From the NCBI RefSeq assembly GCF_965657105.1, contig NZ_CBFHNB010000039.1:1-20746 (forward strand): DNA of 20,746 bases, in the 5' to 3' direction. The notes beneath the pieces were generated by a model. It was not told the origin of the DNA and ran no database searches. It was given only the letters and a program-made list of their open reading frames with translations. Source of the DNA: Puniceispirillum sp965657105. Its GTDB lineage: Bacteria; Pseudomonadota; Alphaproteobacteria; Puniceispirillales; Puniceispirillaceae. The translations under genes and the position numbers were made by a program. Of the stretch, positions 1 to 7,169 are shown piece by piece; position 1 is the first letter of the stretch; each line of letters begins with the position of its first letter.

Positions 1-7
1 AGGGGTA

Positions 8-592
8 ATGCCACAGGCGCGACCACAGCAACAGGGCCGGATTTCGGTTGCCGCTATCATGGGCAGTCATGGTGTGCGTGGTAATGTGAAAATCAAGCCC
101 TTTACCGAAACACCCGAATCGCTGGGACGTTTTGATAAGCTCTATCTTGAGGATGGCCAGCAGGTTGCGCTGAAAATCCTGTCGCTTGGCAGTAAAGGTG
201 TGGTGCTGGCACGGCTTGGTAAAGTTGAAAGCCGTGATGCCTCGGATGCGTTGCGCGGTCAGCATCTATATGTTGACCGGGCGGCTTTGCCGGATCTGGC
301 AGATGATGAGATATATCATGCTGATCTATTGGGGCTTGATGCGGTTCTGGCAGATGACAGTCTGCTTGGGCGCATTGATGCCATCCATGATTTTGGCGCT
401 GGTAATGTGGTTGAAATCATGCCGCCACAAGGTGCAAGCATCATGTTGCCCTTTGCTGGGGTGGCGCTTGTTGCGGTTGAACTGGATAAGGGGCGCGTGG
501 TTTTGGCGCCGCCTGATGGGTTGCTTGCCGGTGCCGAAGATGAAGCCGATGTTGAAGCCGAAGATGGCGAGGTTGAGAAGGAAAATTACTGA
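8..592 (+). CDS. rimM: Ribosome maturation factor RimM
   Basis: RimM is a cytoplasmic assembly factor that binds ribosomal protein S19 and helps mature the head of the 30S subunit. The 194-residue product begins with the family signature: residues 19-27 read GSHGVRGNV, equivalent to the usual G(A/S)HGVRGEV. This is followed by the N-terminal beta-barrel, then a PRC-barrel-like half whose conserved stretch around residues 128-152 (HDFGAGNVVEI...MLPF) is recognisable. The last ~20 residues are strongly acidic and extend beyond the usual ~170-residue family length. The start at base 8 gives a sensible N-terminus. Bases 6-10 read TAATG, so an upstream gene (rpsP is the common neighbour in this phylum) may stop on the start codon. 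Only seven bases lie before it, so a start further left cannot be excluded. The stop overlaps the trmD start by one base (TGATG), which implies translational coupling. Confidence 0.95.
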   Translation: MPQARPQQQGRISVAAIMGSHGVRGNVKIKPFTETPESLGRFDKLYLEDGQQVALKILSLGSKGVVLARLGKVESRDASDALRGQHLYVDRAALPDLADDEIYHADLLGLDAVLADDSLLGRIDAIHDFGAGNVVEIMPPQGASIMLPFAGVALVAVELDKGRVVLAPPDGLLAGAEDEADVEAEDGEVEKENY

Positions 593-1326
593 TGTCGGGA
601 ACTAAAATATCCGGGACAAAGTGGCAAGCGACGATCTTGACGCTGTTTCCAGATATGTTTCCAGGCCCTCTTGGACATTCTTTGGCAGGAAAATCGCTAA
701 ATGAAGGCATCTGGGGGCTAAAAACGCTGGACATTCGCGAGTTTGCGCGCGATAAGCACCGGACTGTGGACGACACGCCTTTGGGTGGTGGTCTTGGTAT
801 GGTGTTAAAGCCAGATGTTGTTGATGCGGCCTTGCAGGCGGTGACGGCAACGGCGGGACCGAGAATTTATCTCTCTCCGCGTGGCAAAATGCTGGATCAG
901 GCGATGGCGCGTGATCTGGCGGCACAGCCCGGTGCGGTGTTTCTATGCGGCCGTTATGAAGGCGTCGATCAACGTGTTATCGATGCCCATGCGATGCAAG
1001 AGGTCAGTATTGGGGACTATATTTTGTCAGGTGGCGAAGTCGCCGCACTGACAGTGATTGACGCAGTGGTGCGTCTGTTGCCTGGGGTTATGGGCAAAGC
1101 AGAAGGGCACCATGATGAAAGTTTTGAGACCGGGTTGCTGGAGCATTCGCATTTCACGCAACCTCGGGTCTGGAATGGCATCGAAGCGCCAGAGATACTG
1201 GCTTCGGGTCATCACCGCAAAATCGCCGAATGGCGGTTAGCGGAGGCAAAGAAAGAGACGCAGACGCGACGTCCAGATTTGTGGAAACGCTATTTGGAGT
1301 TGCAAAGCAAGAGTAGTAAAGAGTAA
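592..1326 (+). CDS. trmD: tRNA (guanine-N1-)-methyltransferase TrmD
   Basis: TrmD methylates G37 at N1, next to the anticodon, using S-adenosylmethionine, and so prevents +1 frameshifting. The 244-residue protein shows the SPOUT-family trefoil-knot motifs. These are LFPDMFPG near residue 18, DDTPLGGGLGMV near residues 60-71, LCGRYEGVDQR at about 118-128 and EVSIGDYILSGGE shortly after. The catalytic-side segment GHHDESFE follows the interdomain linker, and the C-terminal helical domain ends in a polar, lysine-rich tail. The start overlaps the rimM stop by one base. The N-terminus carries about nine more residues than the canonical start just before the (W)xxxILTLFP strand, and these include a duplicated SGTK. 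Length and motifs otherwise match functional family members. Confidence 0.97.
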   Translation: MSGTKISGTKWQATILTLFPDMFPGPLGHSLAGKSLNEGIWGLKTLDIREFARDKHRTVDDTPLGGGLGMVLKPDVVDAALQAVTATAGPRIYLSPRGKMLDQAMARDLAAQPGAVFLCGRYEGVDQRVIDAHAMQEVSIGDYILSGGEVAALTVIDAVVRLLPGVMGKAEGHHDESFETGLLEHSHFTQPRVWNGIEAPEILASGHHRKIAEWRLAEAKKETQTRRPDLWKRYLELQSKSSKE

Positions 1327-1335
1327 TGCAGCCTC

Positions 1336-1367
1336 ACCTTTGAAGGTATGTCTTTGATGGCAAAGAC
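1336..1367 (+). promoter_or_regulatory. Tandem hairpins in the rplS leader
   Basis: The 73-base gap between trmD and rplS holds two adjacent inverted repeats. The first is ACCTT/AAGGT (1336-1340 with 1343-1347; in practice a 4-bp stem with loop TTGA). The second is a perfect 7-bp stem GTCTTTG/CAAAGAC (1350-1356 with 1361-1367) closing the loop ATGG. No T-run follows, so an intrinsic terminator is unlikely. Inference: an RNA structure that limits or processes the message between the low-expressed modification enzyme and the highly expressed L19. I cannot match it to a named leader family by eye. Confidence 0.4.
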
Positions 1368-1399
1368 GATGGCGTTAAATTGATAAGGGGAAACGACCG

Positions 1400-1780
1400 A
1401 TGAACATCTTGGATCGTATTGGCAAAAAACAAATGGAAAAAGTGCTCGAGCAGCGCGAAATTCCTGAATTTGCACCTGGTGACACCGTCCGTGTTGACGT
1501 GAAAGTCATCGAGGGTAGCCGCGAGCGTATTCAGGCTTTTGAAGGCGTATGTATTGCGCGCAAAAGTGATGGTGTTGCTTCATCCTTTACCATTCGCAAG
1601 CTGTCATATGGCGAAGGTGTCGAGCGTGTATTCCCGCTTTATGCCCCACAAGTCGCAGGCGTAACGGTTGTTCGTCGTGGCCGTGTGCGTCGTGCTAAGC
1701 TATATTATCTTCGTGGACGTACTGGTAAAGCAGCTCGTATTGCTGAAAAAACAACATATCGCGAGGCGTCTTCTTCCTGA
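1400..1780 (+). CDS. rplS: 50S ribosomal protein L19
   Basis: L19 is a small basic protein of the large subunit at the 30S-50S interface. The 126-residue product has the classic N-terminus (residues 14-30 include KVLEQREIPEFAPGDTV). It continues with the SH3-like barrel around VKVIEGSRERIQAFEGV and the signature FTIRKLSYGEGVERVFPLY, and ends in the very basic RRGRVRRAKLYYLRGRTGKAARI-type tail. It is slightly longer than the ~115-residue E. coli protein, with a Ser-rich C-terminal end, which is normal for alphaproteobacterial L19. A good ribosome-binding site, AAGGGG at 1385-1390, lies nine bases before the ATG. It follows trmD as in most proteobacteria. Confidence 0.98.
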   Translation: MNILDRIGKKQMEKVLEQREIPEFAPGDTVRVDVKVIEGSRERIQAFEGVCIARKSDGVASSFTIRKLSYGEGVERVFPLYAPQVAGVTVVRRGRVRRAKLYYLRGRTGKAARIAEKTTYREASSS

Positions 1781-1789
1781 TTGGCTTGT

Positions 1790-1814
1790 CCGGTACGGGA
1801 GAACTCCTCGCCGG
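1790..1814 (+). promoter_or_regulatory. Weak hairpin between rplS and leuC
   Basis: The arms CCGG (1790-1793) and CCGG (1811-1814) enclose a second short pairing, GGGA with TCCT around 1797-1808, just after the rplS stop. There is no T-run. It could be a weak or factor-dependent 3' end, or simply a stable bulged hairpin. Nothing here clearly separates rplS from leuC transcription. Confidence 0.25.
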
Positions 1815-1835
1815 CAACCTATAAGGAACTAAGAC

Positions 1836-3245
1836 ATGTCGGCTCCAAAAACGTTATTTGATAAAATCTGGGATGCACATGTTGTGCATCTACAGGATGA
1901 TGGCACGTGTCTGATTTATATCGACCGGCATCTTGTGCATGAAGTGACTAGCCCGCAAGCCTTTGAAGGTCTGCGCAATAATGGCCGCACTGTGCGTGCG
2001 CCTAATCGTACGCTAGCGGTTGCCGATCATAATATTCCGACCACTGACCGTTCCGAAGGCATTGCCGATGAGGAATCACGGATACAGGTTGAAGCGCTTG
2101 AATCTAACGCGGCGGAATTTGGTGTTCCCTATTTTGGTATGAATGATATTCGTCAAGGTATCGTTCATGTAATTGGCCCTGAACAAGGCTTTACCCAGCC
2201 TGGTATGACCATTGTGTGTGGTGATTCGCATACCGCAACGCATGGCGCTTTTGGGGCGCTGGCTTTTGGTATCGGCACTTCAGAGGTTGAGCATGTGCTG
2301 GCCACCCAGACATTAATACAGAAGCCAGCCAAGAATATGCGAATCACGGTTGATGGCACGCTTGGTGCCGGTGTTACCGCCAAGGATGTTATCCTAGCCA
2401 TTATCGGTAAATTAGGTACAGCTGGTGGAACCGGGCATGTGATCGAATTCGCTGGATCGGTTATCCGTGGCCTGTCAATGGAAGGCCGGATGACAGTATG
2501 TAATATGGCCATCGAAGCGGGTGCCCGTGCGGGCATGATTGCGCCAGATGAAACGACGTTTGCGTATATTGCGGGTAAGCCGATGGCCCCAAAAGGTGAC
2601 ATGTGGGACAAGGCTGTTGCCTATTGGCGCACGTTACCATCGGATGAAGGCGCTCGCTATGATACCGAATTGGTGTTGGCCGCCGAAGATATTGGCCCGA
2701 CGGTAACTTGGGGCACAAGCCCGGAAGATGCCTTGCCGATTGCCGGTGTCGTGCCCGATCCTGACGCCGAAAGTGACGAATCAAAGCGTGCGAAGATCGA
2801 ACGTGCCATCGAATATATGGGATTGAAAGCCGGGCAGAAGCTGACCGAGATCAAAGTTGACACAGTGTTTATCGGCTCATGCACGAATAGCCGCATCGAA
2901 GATTTGCGCGCTGCGGCACGCATTGCCGATGGCAAGGTTATTGCCGATGGCATGCGCGCCTTAGTTGTGCCGGGATCAGGTCTGGTCAAGGAACAGGCCG
3001 AAGCCGAGGGTCTGGACAAGATTTTTCAGGCGGCAGGATTCGAATGGCGTGAACCAGGCTGTTCAATGTGTCTGGCGATGAATGCCGACAAGCTGGCTGA
3101 TGGTGAGCGCTGTGCATCAACGTCAAACCGTAATTTTGAAGGCCGCCAAGGTCGTGGAGGACGCACGCATCTGGTGAGTCCGGAAATGGCTGTTGCGGCG
3201 GCGGTCACCGGCTATCTGACTGATGTCCGTGACATGGAAAGCTAA
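1836..3245 (+). CDS. leuC: 3-isopropylmalate dehydratase large subunit LeuC
   Basis: LeuC is the iron-sulphur subunit of isopropylmalate isomerase (aconitase superfamily). It interconverts 2- and 3-isopropylmalate in leucine biosynthesis as a heterodimer with LeuD. The 469-residue length is typical. Family landmarks are the early LFDKIWDAHVV, then ADHNIPTTDR near residues 68-77, and GDSHTATHGAFGALAFGIGT near residues 129-148. The three [4Fe-4S] ligands sit in GSCTNSR (Cys349) and CSMC (Cys409 and Cys412), so the cluster site is intact. The ribosome-binding site AAGGA at 1823-1827 precedes the ATG by eight bases. leuD follows after 13 bases, as expected for two subunits made together. Confidence 0.98.
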   Translation: MSAPKTLFDKIWDAHVVHLQDDGTCLIYIDRHLVHEVTSPQAFEGLRNNGRTVRAPNRTLAVADHNIPTTDRSEGIADEESRIQVEALESNAAEFGVPYFGMNDIRQGIVHVIGPEQGFTQPGMTIVCGDSHTATHGAFGALAFGIGTSEVEHVLATQTLIQKPAKNMRITVDGTLGAGVTAKDVILAIIGKLGTAGGTGHVIEFAGSVIRGLSMEGRMTVCNMAIEAGARAGMIAPDETTFAYIAGKPMAPKGDMWDKAVAYWRTLPSDEGARYDTELVLAAEDIGPTVTWGTSPEDALPIAGVVPDPDAESDESKRAKIERAIEYMGLKAGQKLTEIKVDTVFIGSCTNSRIEDLRAAARIADGKVIADGMRALVVPGSGLVKEQAEAEGLDKIFQAAGFEWREPGCSMCLAMNADKLADGERCASTSNRNFEGRQGRGGRTHLVSPEMAVAAAVTGYLTDVRDMES

Positions 3246-3258
3246 GGGAGACGAGCCA

Positions 3259-3864
3259 ATGCAAAAGTTTGATAAGCTGACCGGAATTGCGGCGCCACTC
3301 AATATTCTGAATATCGATACCGATATGATTATCCCGAAGCAGTTTTTGAAAACGATCAAGCGGTCAGGTCTGGGCGTTAATCTGTTTGACGAAATGCGCT
3401 ATACGCTGAATGGTGACGAGATCAGCGATTTTGTGCTGAATAAGGCGCCTTATCGTAATGCCGAAATTCTGGTGGCAGGTGATAATTTCGGCTGTGGTTC
3501 TAGCCGCGAACATGCGCCATGGGCGTTGCTTGATTTTGGCATTCGCTGTGTGATTTCGACCAGCTTTGCCGATATCTTTTACAATAACTGCTTTAAGAAT
3601 GGCGTGTTGCCAATCGTCGTTAGCGCTGATCAACGTGATGCGTTGATGGCTGATGCAGCGGATGCCGAAAATCCGGAATTGTCGGTTGATCTGGTAAGCC
3701 AGACGATCAAACGTCCGAACGGCGTGACGATTGAGTTCGATGTCGATCCGTTCCGCAAGACATGCCTGCTTGAAGGGCTGGATGATATTGGCCTGACGCT
3801 TGAAAAAAGCAACGCCATCGATAGTTACGAAACCGAACGGCAAGCCAACCAACCCTGGTTGTAG
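3259..3864 (+). CDS. leuD: 3-isopropylmalate dehydratase small subunit LeuD
   Basis: LeuD is the swivel-domain subunit of isopropylmalate isomerase and partners LeuC. I place the start at 3259 because GGGAG lies eight bases upstream and because MQKFDKLTGIAAPLNILNID is the usual N-terminus. An in-frame ATG at 3223 would overlap leuC by 23 bases and add an unconserved leader. The resulting 201 residues equal the standard family length. Motifs are NIDTDMIIPKQFLKTI, the substrate-specificity and active-site stretch GDNFGCGSSREHAPWAL, and SFADIFYNNCFKNGVLPI, all intact. It is read in the same transcript as leuC and followed by leuB. Confidence 0.97.
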   Translation: MQKFDKLTGIAAPLNILNIDTDMIIPKQFLKTIKRSGLGVNLFDEMRYTLNGDEISDFVLNKAPYRNAEILVAGDNFGCGSSREHAPWALLDFGIRCVISTSFADIFYNNCFKNGVLPIVVSADQRDALMADAADAENPELSVDLVSQTIKRPNGVTIEFDVDPFRKTCLLEGLDDIGLTLEKSNAIDSYETERQANQPWL

Positions 3865-3870
3865 GTCAAG

Positions 3871-3887
3871 CTTGGCATGTCGCCAGG
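3871..3887 (+). promoter_or_regulatory. Hairpin between leuD and leuB
   Basis: CTTGGC (3871-3876) can pair with GCCAGG (3882-3887) with one G-U pair around a five-base loop, starting seven bases after the leuD stop. No T-run follows, so termination is unlikely. It is one of several compact hairpins in gaps of this window and could mark an RNA processing or stabilising site (inference). Confidence 0.3.
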
Positions 3888-3921
3888 CCAGACGCCACCA
3901 AATCTAGTAAGAGGAAATATT

Positions 3922-5034
3922 ATGGCATCTAATCGTAAAGTAATGGTGCTTCCGGGTGATGGTATCGGCCGTGAAGTCATGCAGGCGAATATGAAAATCA
4001 TCGACTGGCTGGCGAAATATCGTTCGCTGGGCTTTGATTTATCCGAAGGCCTTGTTGGTGGAGCATCTTATGATGTGCATGGCACCCCGTTGACCGACGA
4101 GACGCTGGCCGATGCAATGAGCGCTGATGCGGTGCTGTTCGGCGCTGCTGGTGGCCCACAATATGATGATCTGCCGTTTGAGGTGAAGCCTGAACGTGGC
4201 TTGCTTCGGTTGCGCAAAGAGATGGATCTATATGCGAATCTGCGTCCGGCAATGGTGTTTCCGGCCTTGGTTGATGCGTCATCATTAAAACCTGATCTGG
4301 TATCTGGTCTTGATATCATGATTCTGCGCGAATTATGTGGCGGTTCCTATTTTGCCGAACCACGCGGTATTGATGTGCGCGAAGATGGTAGCAAGCTTGG
4401 CTATGATACCAACGCCTATTCAACGTCCGAAATCGAACGTATTGGCCGCGTTGGCTTTGATCTTGCGCGCAAGCGTAATGGCCGTCTGACCTCGGTTGAA
4501 AAAGCCAATGTTATGCATTCGGGCGTGCTATGGCGCGAAGTCATGACAAGATTACATGCCGAAGAAGGCGAAGGTGTTGAGCTGTCGCATATGTATGCCG
4601 ATAACTGCGCGATGCAGTTGGTGCGCGCGCCAAAGCAGTTTGACGTGATCGTGACGGATAATCTGTTTGGCGATCTATTGTCTGATTGTGCGGCGATGTT
4701 GACCGGTTCGCTAGGTATGTTGCCATCAGCATCGCTTGGCAATATTAACCCAGATACTGGTGTACCTGCGGCGATGTATGAGCCTGTGCATGGGTCAGCC
4801 CCAGATATTGCCGGTAAAGGTCTTGCCAATCCGCTAGCACAGTTTATGAGCTTTTCAATGATGCTGCGTTACAGTTTTGGTCAGTCCGAAGAAGCTGATC
4901 TGCTGGAACAGGCGGTTAGTGACGCGCTGGCTTTCAAGCGGACTGGCGATATCATGACCGCCGGATGTGAGCAGACTGGCACCGATGGCATGACCGCCGC
5001 GGTGATTGACGCCATGGATCGCTTGGCACGTTAA
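3922..5034 (+). CDS. leuB: 3-isopropylmalate dehydrogenase LeuB
   Basis: LeuB oxidises and decarboxylates 3-isopropylmalate to 2-oxoisocaproate with NAD+, the third dedicated leucine step. The ATG at 3922 is preceded by a strong AAGAGGAA (3909-3916) and gives 370 residues, the normal length. An in-frame ATG at 3877 would add 15 unconserved residues and has no ribosome-binding site. Family motifs are LPGDGIGREV near the N-terminus, the substrate-loop ELCGGSYFAEPRG, the Mg2+/substrate segment VIVTDNLFGDLLSD, LGMLPSASLG, and the cofactor-binding YEPVHGSAPDIAGKGLANP. It belongs to the isocitrate/isopropylmalate dehydrogenase family; the leuCD context makes LeuB the firm choice. Confidence 0.97.
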   Translation: MASNRKVMVLPGDGIGREVMQANMKIIDWLAKYRSLGFDLSEGLVGGASYDVHGTPLTDETLADAMSADAVLFGAAGGPQYDDLPFEVKPERGLLRLRKEMDLYANLRPAMVFPALVDASSLKPDLVSGLDIMILRELCGGSYFAEPRGIDVREDGSKLGYDTNAYSTSEIERIGRVGFDLARKRNGRLTSVEKANVMHSGVLWREVMTRLHAEEGEGVELSHMYADNCAMQLVRAPKQFDVIVTDNLFGDLLSDCAAMLTGSLGMLPSASLGNINPDTGVPAAMYEPVHGSAPDIAGKGLANPLAQFMSFSMMLRYSFGQSEEADLLEQAVSDALAFKRTGDIMTAGCEQTGTDGMTAAVIDAMDRLAR

Positions 5035-5064
5035 TTACTGAATAATTTGAGCTGAATTCGTCGG

Positions 5065-5077
5065 GCTTTGTCAAAGC
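5065..5077 (+). promoter_or_regulatory. Small hairpin between leuB and asd
   Basis: GCTTT (5065-5069) and AAAGC (5073-5077) form a perfect 5-bp stem with loop GTC in the 72-base leuB-asd gap. No T-run and no convincing promoter were seen here. asd has its own strong ribosome-binding site, AAGAGGAA at 5093-5100, identical to that of leuB. Confidence 0.25.
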
Positions 5078-5106
5078 TGGGTCCAAGATATTAAGAGGAA
5101 TTTCAC

Positions 5107-6141
5107 ATGGGATATAGAGTTGCCGTCGTTGGTGCCACAGGTGCTGTTGGACGTGAAATGCTACAAACCCTTGCCGAGCGTAATTTCCCCGCCGACAAGG
5201 TCTATGCACTGGCATCGTCAAAATCGATTGGCCGCGAATTGTCCTATGGTGAAGATGATATCGTGACAGTCGAAGCGCTGGATCAATTTGATTTTAGCAC
5301 GGCTGATATCGCCTTGTTTTCGGCAGGTGGAGATACGTCAAAAGCCTATGCGCCAAAAGCAGGTGAAGCTGGTTGTATCGTGATTGATAATTCGTCGGCC
5401 TTTCGCATGGACGATGATGTGCCGCTTATCGTGCCGGAGGTTAACCCCGACGCCATCGAAGGCACCACAGTAGCCAAGGGTGGCCGTAATATCATTGCTA
5501 ATCCGAATTGCTCAACAGCACAGCTTGTGGTGGCGCTAAAGCCGCTACATGACGCATTCGGCGTGCGCCGTGTTGTGGTCTCGACCTATCAGGCGGTGTC
5601 AGGTGCAGGCCGTCCCGCGATGGATGAACTGTTCAACCAGACCAAGGGTATTTTTGTGAATGACGCGGTAAAGCCCGAATTATTCACCAAGCAGATTGCC
5701 TTTAACGCGATTCCGCATATTGATGTATTCATGGATGACGGCTTTACCAAAGAAGAATGGAAAATGACCGCCGAAACCAAGAAAATCATGGATCCGTCAA
5801 TTGATCTGGTTGCGCATTGTGTGCGGATTCCGGTTTTTGTCGGCCATAGTGAAGCAGTCTTTATCGAGACGGACAAGCCGATCACCGATAAATCTGCCCG
5901 CACGCTGTTGCAGGATGCACCAGGTGTGGTGGTGATCGATCATCGGGCGAATGAAGGCTATGTTACACCGCATGAAGCGGCTGGCGAAGATGCTGTTTAT
6001 ATCAGCCGGATTCGCAGTGATCCGACAGTCGAAAATGGCCTTGTATTCTGGTGCGTGTCAGACAATCTGCGCAAAGGCGCAGCGTTGAATTCGGTGCAGA
6101 TTGCCGAACTGGTTATCGAGCGTGGCATTTCCGGTCGCTAG
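5107..6141 (+). CDS. asd: Aspartate-semialdehyde dehydrogenase
   Basis: Asd reduces aspartyl phosphate to aspartate semialdehyde with NADPH, the branch-point step toward lysine, diaminopimelate, threonine, methionine and isoleucine. The 344-residue product opens with the dinucleotide-binding VAVVGATGAVGREML. It then has the DNSSAFRMDDDVPLIVPEVN stretch and the catalytic NPNCST with Cys135. The substrate segment CVRIPVFVGHSEAVF supplies Arg240 and the acid/base His247. Length and motifs are those of the bacterial type that lacks a large insertion. AAGAGGAA lies six bases before the ATG. The leuCDB-asd order is common in Alphaproteobacteria, so this is probably the end of the amino-acid transcript. 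Confidence 0.97.
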   Translation: MGYRVAVVGATGAVGREMLQTLAERNFPADKVYALASSKSIGRELSYGEDDIVTVEALDQFDFSTADIALFSAGGDTSKAYAPKAGEAGCIVIDNSSAFRMDDDVPLIVPEVNPDAIEGTTVAKGGRNIIANPNCSTAQLVVALKPLHDAFGVRRVVVSTYQAVSGAGRPAMDELFNQTKGIFVNDAVKPELFTKQIAFNAIPHIDVFMDDGFTKEEWKMTAETKKIMDPSIDLVAHCVRIPVFVGHSEAVFIETDKPITDKSARTLLQDAPGVVVIDHRANEGYVTPHEAAGEDAVYISRIRSDPTVENGLVFWCVSDNLRKGAALNSVQIAELVIERGISGR

Positions 6142-6153
6142 AGCAAATCCCGA

Positions 6154-6170
6154 ACAGATGGGCCATCTGT
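6154..6170. terminator. Hairpin between convergent asd and pdxY
   Basis: A perfect 7-bp inverted repeat, ACAGATG (6154-6160) and CATCTGT (6164-6170) around loop GGC, sits in the 65-base gap between the ends of asd (+) and pdxY (-). Position and symmetry suit a bidirectional transcription end. No T-run follows on either strand, so an intrinsic terminator is only tentative. Confidence 0.4.
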
Positions 6171-6206
6171 GACGACGCATTTGGTCAAAAATAAAGTGTA
6201 TATAAT

Positions 6207-7022
6207 CTAGCTAGTGGCTCTAAACAGATCCAGATTTTCCAAAAGTGCTAACTCTTTCGGGTTGGGGCTTCGGGTAATGACGGCCTGGGCAAGATGGCTG
6301 GCGCGCGCGGTGGCATCGCTGAGCGGCACGCCCTGAACCAGCCCACCAGCCAGCAAGGATGTGAACAGATCACCACTGCCAGACACGCCAGCTGACCGTT
6401 TCTGATATTGCCAGTTTTTATGCGCTGAGCGCGTGATCAGAATGTCATGCACAAGATCATCATCATTGGTTATGCCGGTTGCGATAACGGCAGTCAAACC
6501 CGCTTGTGATGCCAGTAGATGTTGTCCAGCCTTGATGGCGCTGTCACTACCAGCAACAGCCATGCCCGATAGATAGGCAAGCTCGAACTGGTTAGGGGTG
6601 ATAATATCGGCCAGCGGCAACAGCTGGTCAATCATCCTATCCGCCAATGTCTGATCGATATATAATGTGTCTACATCGCCCAGCACCAGATCACAGATGT
6701 AGGTGCCATTGGTCCCGGCATCGCGCCAGTTGGTGATCAGGCTGGCGATATGGGCAACCTGATCGGTATGGCCAAGATAACCGCTGATGACAGCGTCGAT
6801 ATCAGGGACAATATTGAGCGTCACCAGCCCATTCAGAATCGCGGCGATATGATCGGCTGGCGTCGCCTGACCGGCAAAGACGCCATAACCTGGATGCGCA
6901 GCCAGCATGACGCTGTTTACAGCAAGCGGGTGAATGCCCATGCTGATCAGAACGGGCGTGGCAACGCTATTGCCCACAAACCCATAGGTGACAGACGATT
7001 GAATTGATAAAATGCGCTTCAT
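6207..7022 (-). CDS. pdxY: Pyridoxal kinase (PdxY/PdxK type)
   Basis: A ribokinase-fold enzyme that phosphorylates pyridoxal (and perhaps pyridoxine/pyridoxamine) with ATP in B6 salvage. The 271 residues start with ILSIQSSVTYGFVGNS, the pyridoxal-kinase N-terminus, followed by AAHPGYGVFAG near residue 43. ITPNQFELAYLSG lies at 141-153, and the ATP-site/catalytic loop GVSGSGDLFTSLLAGG has the likely catalytic base Asp218. One oddity is the usual D-P-V-M/L-G-D motif, which reads DLVLGD (residues 111-116), with Leu in place of Pro. AGGA (plus-strand TCCT 7030-7033) is seven bases before the ATG. The gene stands alone on the minus strand between the asd and sdh transcripts. pdxY versus pdxK cannot be settled by eye; function as a pyridoxal kinase is likely. 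Confidence 0.88.
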   Translation of the reverse strand: MKRILSIQSSVTYGFVGNSVATPVLISMGIHPLAVNSVMLAAHPGYGVFAGQATPADHIAAILNGLVTLNIVPDIDAVISGYLGHTDQVAHIASLITNWRDAGTNGTYICDLVLGDVDTLYIDQTLADRMIDQLLPLADIITPNQFELAYLSGMAVAGSDSAIKAGQHLLASQAGLTAVIATGITNDDDLVHDILITRSAHKNWQYQKRSAGVSGSGDLFTSLLAGGLVQGVPLSDATARASHLAQAVITRSPNPKELALLENLDLFRATS

Positions 7023-7110
7023 AAAGTGATCCTAGCGCTTATGGTTGATCTAATGGCTACTTTATTTTGGGTATGCTGTGAACTAATTCATTATGTCTAT
7101 CGCTTTATAT

Positions 7111-7140
7111 TTGACTAAAATAGGTGGGAAAACATATACC
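7111..7140 (+). promoter_or_regulatory. Candidate sigma70-type promoter for sdhC
   Basis: TTGACT (7111-7116, 5/6 match to the -35 consensus) and TATACC (7135-7140, 4/6 match to the -10 consensus) are separated by 18 bases. Transcription would start near 7147, leaving a short leader with a GAGG ribosome-binding site at 7160-7163 before the sdhC ATG at 7170. This is the best promoter-like pair in the 147-base pdxY-sdhC gap. A divergent pdxY promoter must lie in the same gap, but I see only poor matches for it. Confidence 0.5.
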
Positions 7141-7169
7141 ATCATAATTCCTAGTTAATGAGGCCTGCT

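Noticed and set aside
186..605. An overlapping plus-strand frame in rimM, 139 codons.
   Set aside because: It is an alternative frame of a clearly conserved gene, with Trp/Met/Cys-rich composition typical of an out-of-frame reading.
1781..1835. Possible leucine attenuator (leader peptide with Leu codons) before leuC.
   Set aside because: The gap is only 55 bases, has no short frame rich in Leu codons and no terminator-like stem with a T-run.
2165..2611. A 148-codon minus-strand open frame inside leuC, and similar ones at 3364-3852, 8705-9082 and 11143-11559.
   Set aside because: All lie antisense to intact conserved genes and show no motif or initiation signal.
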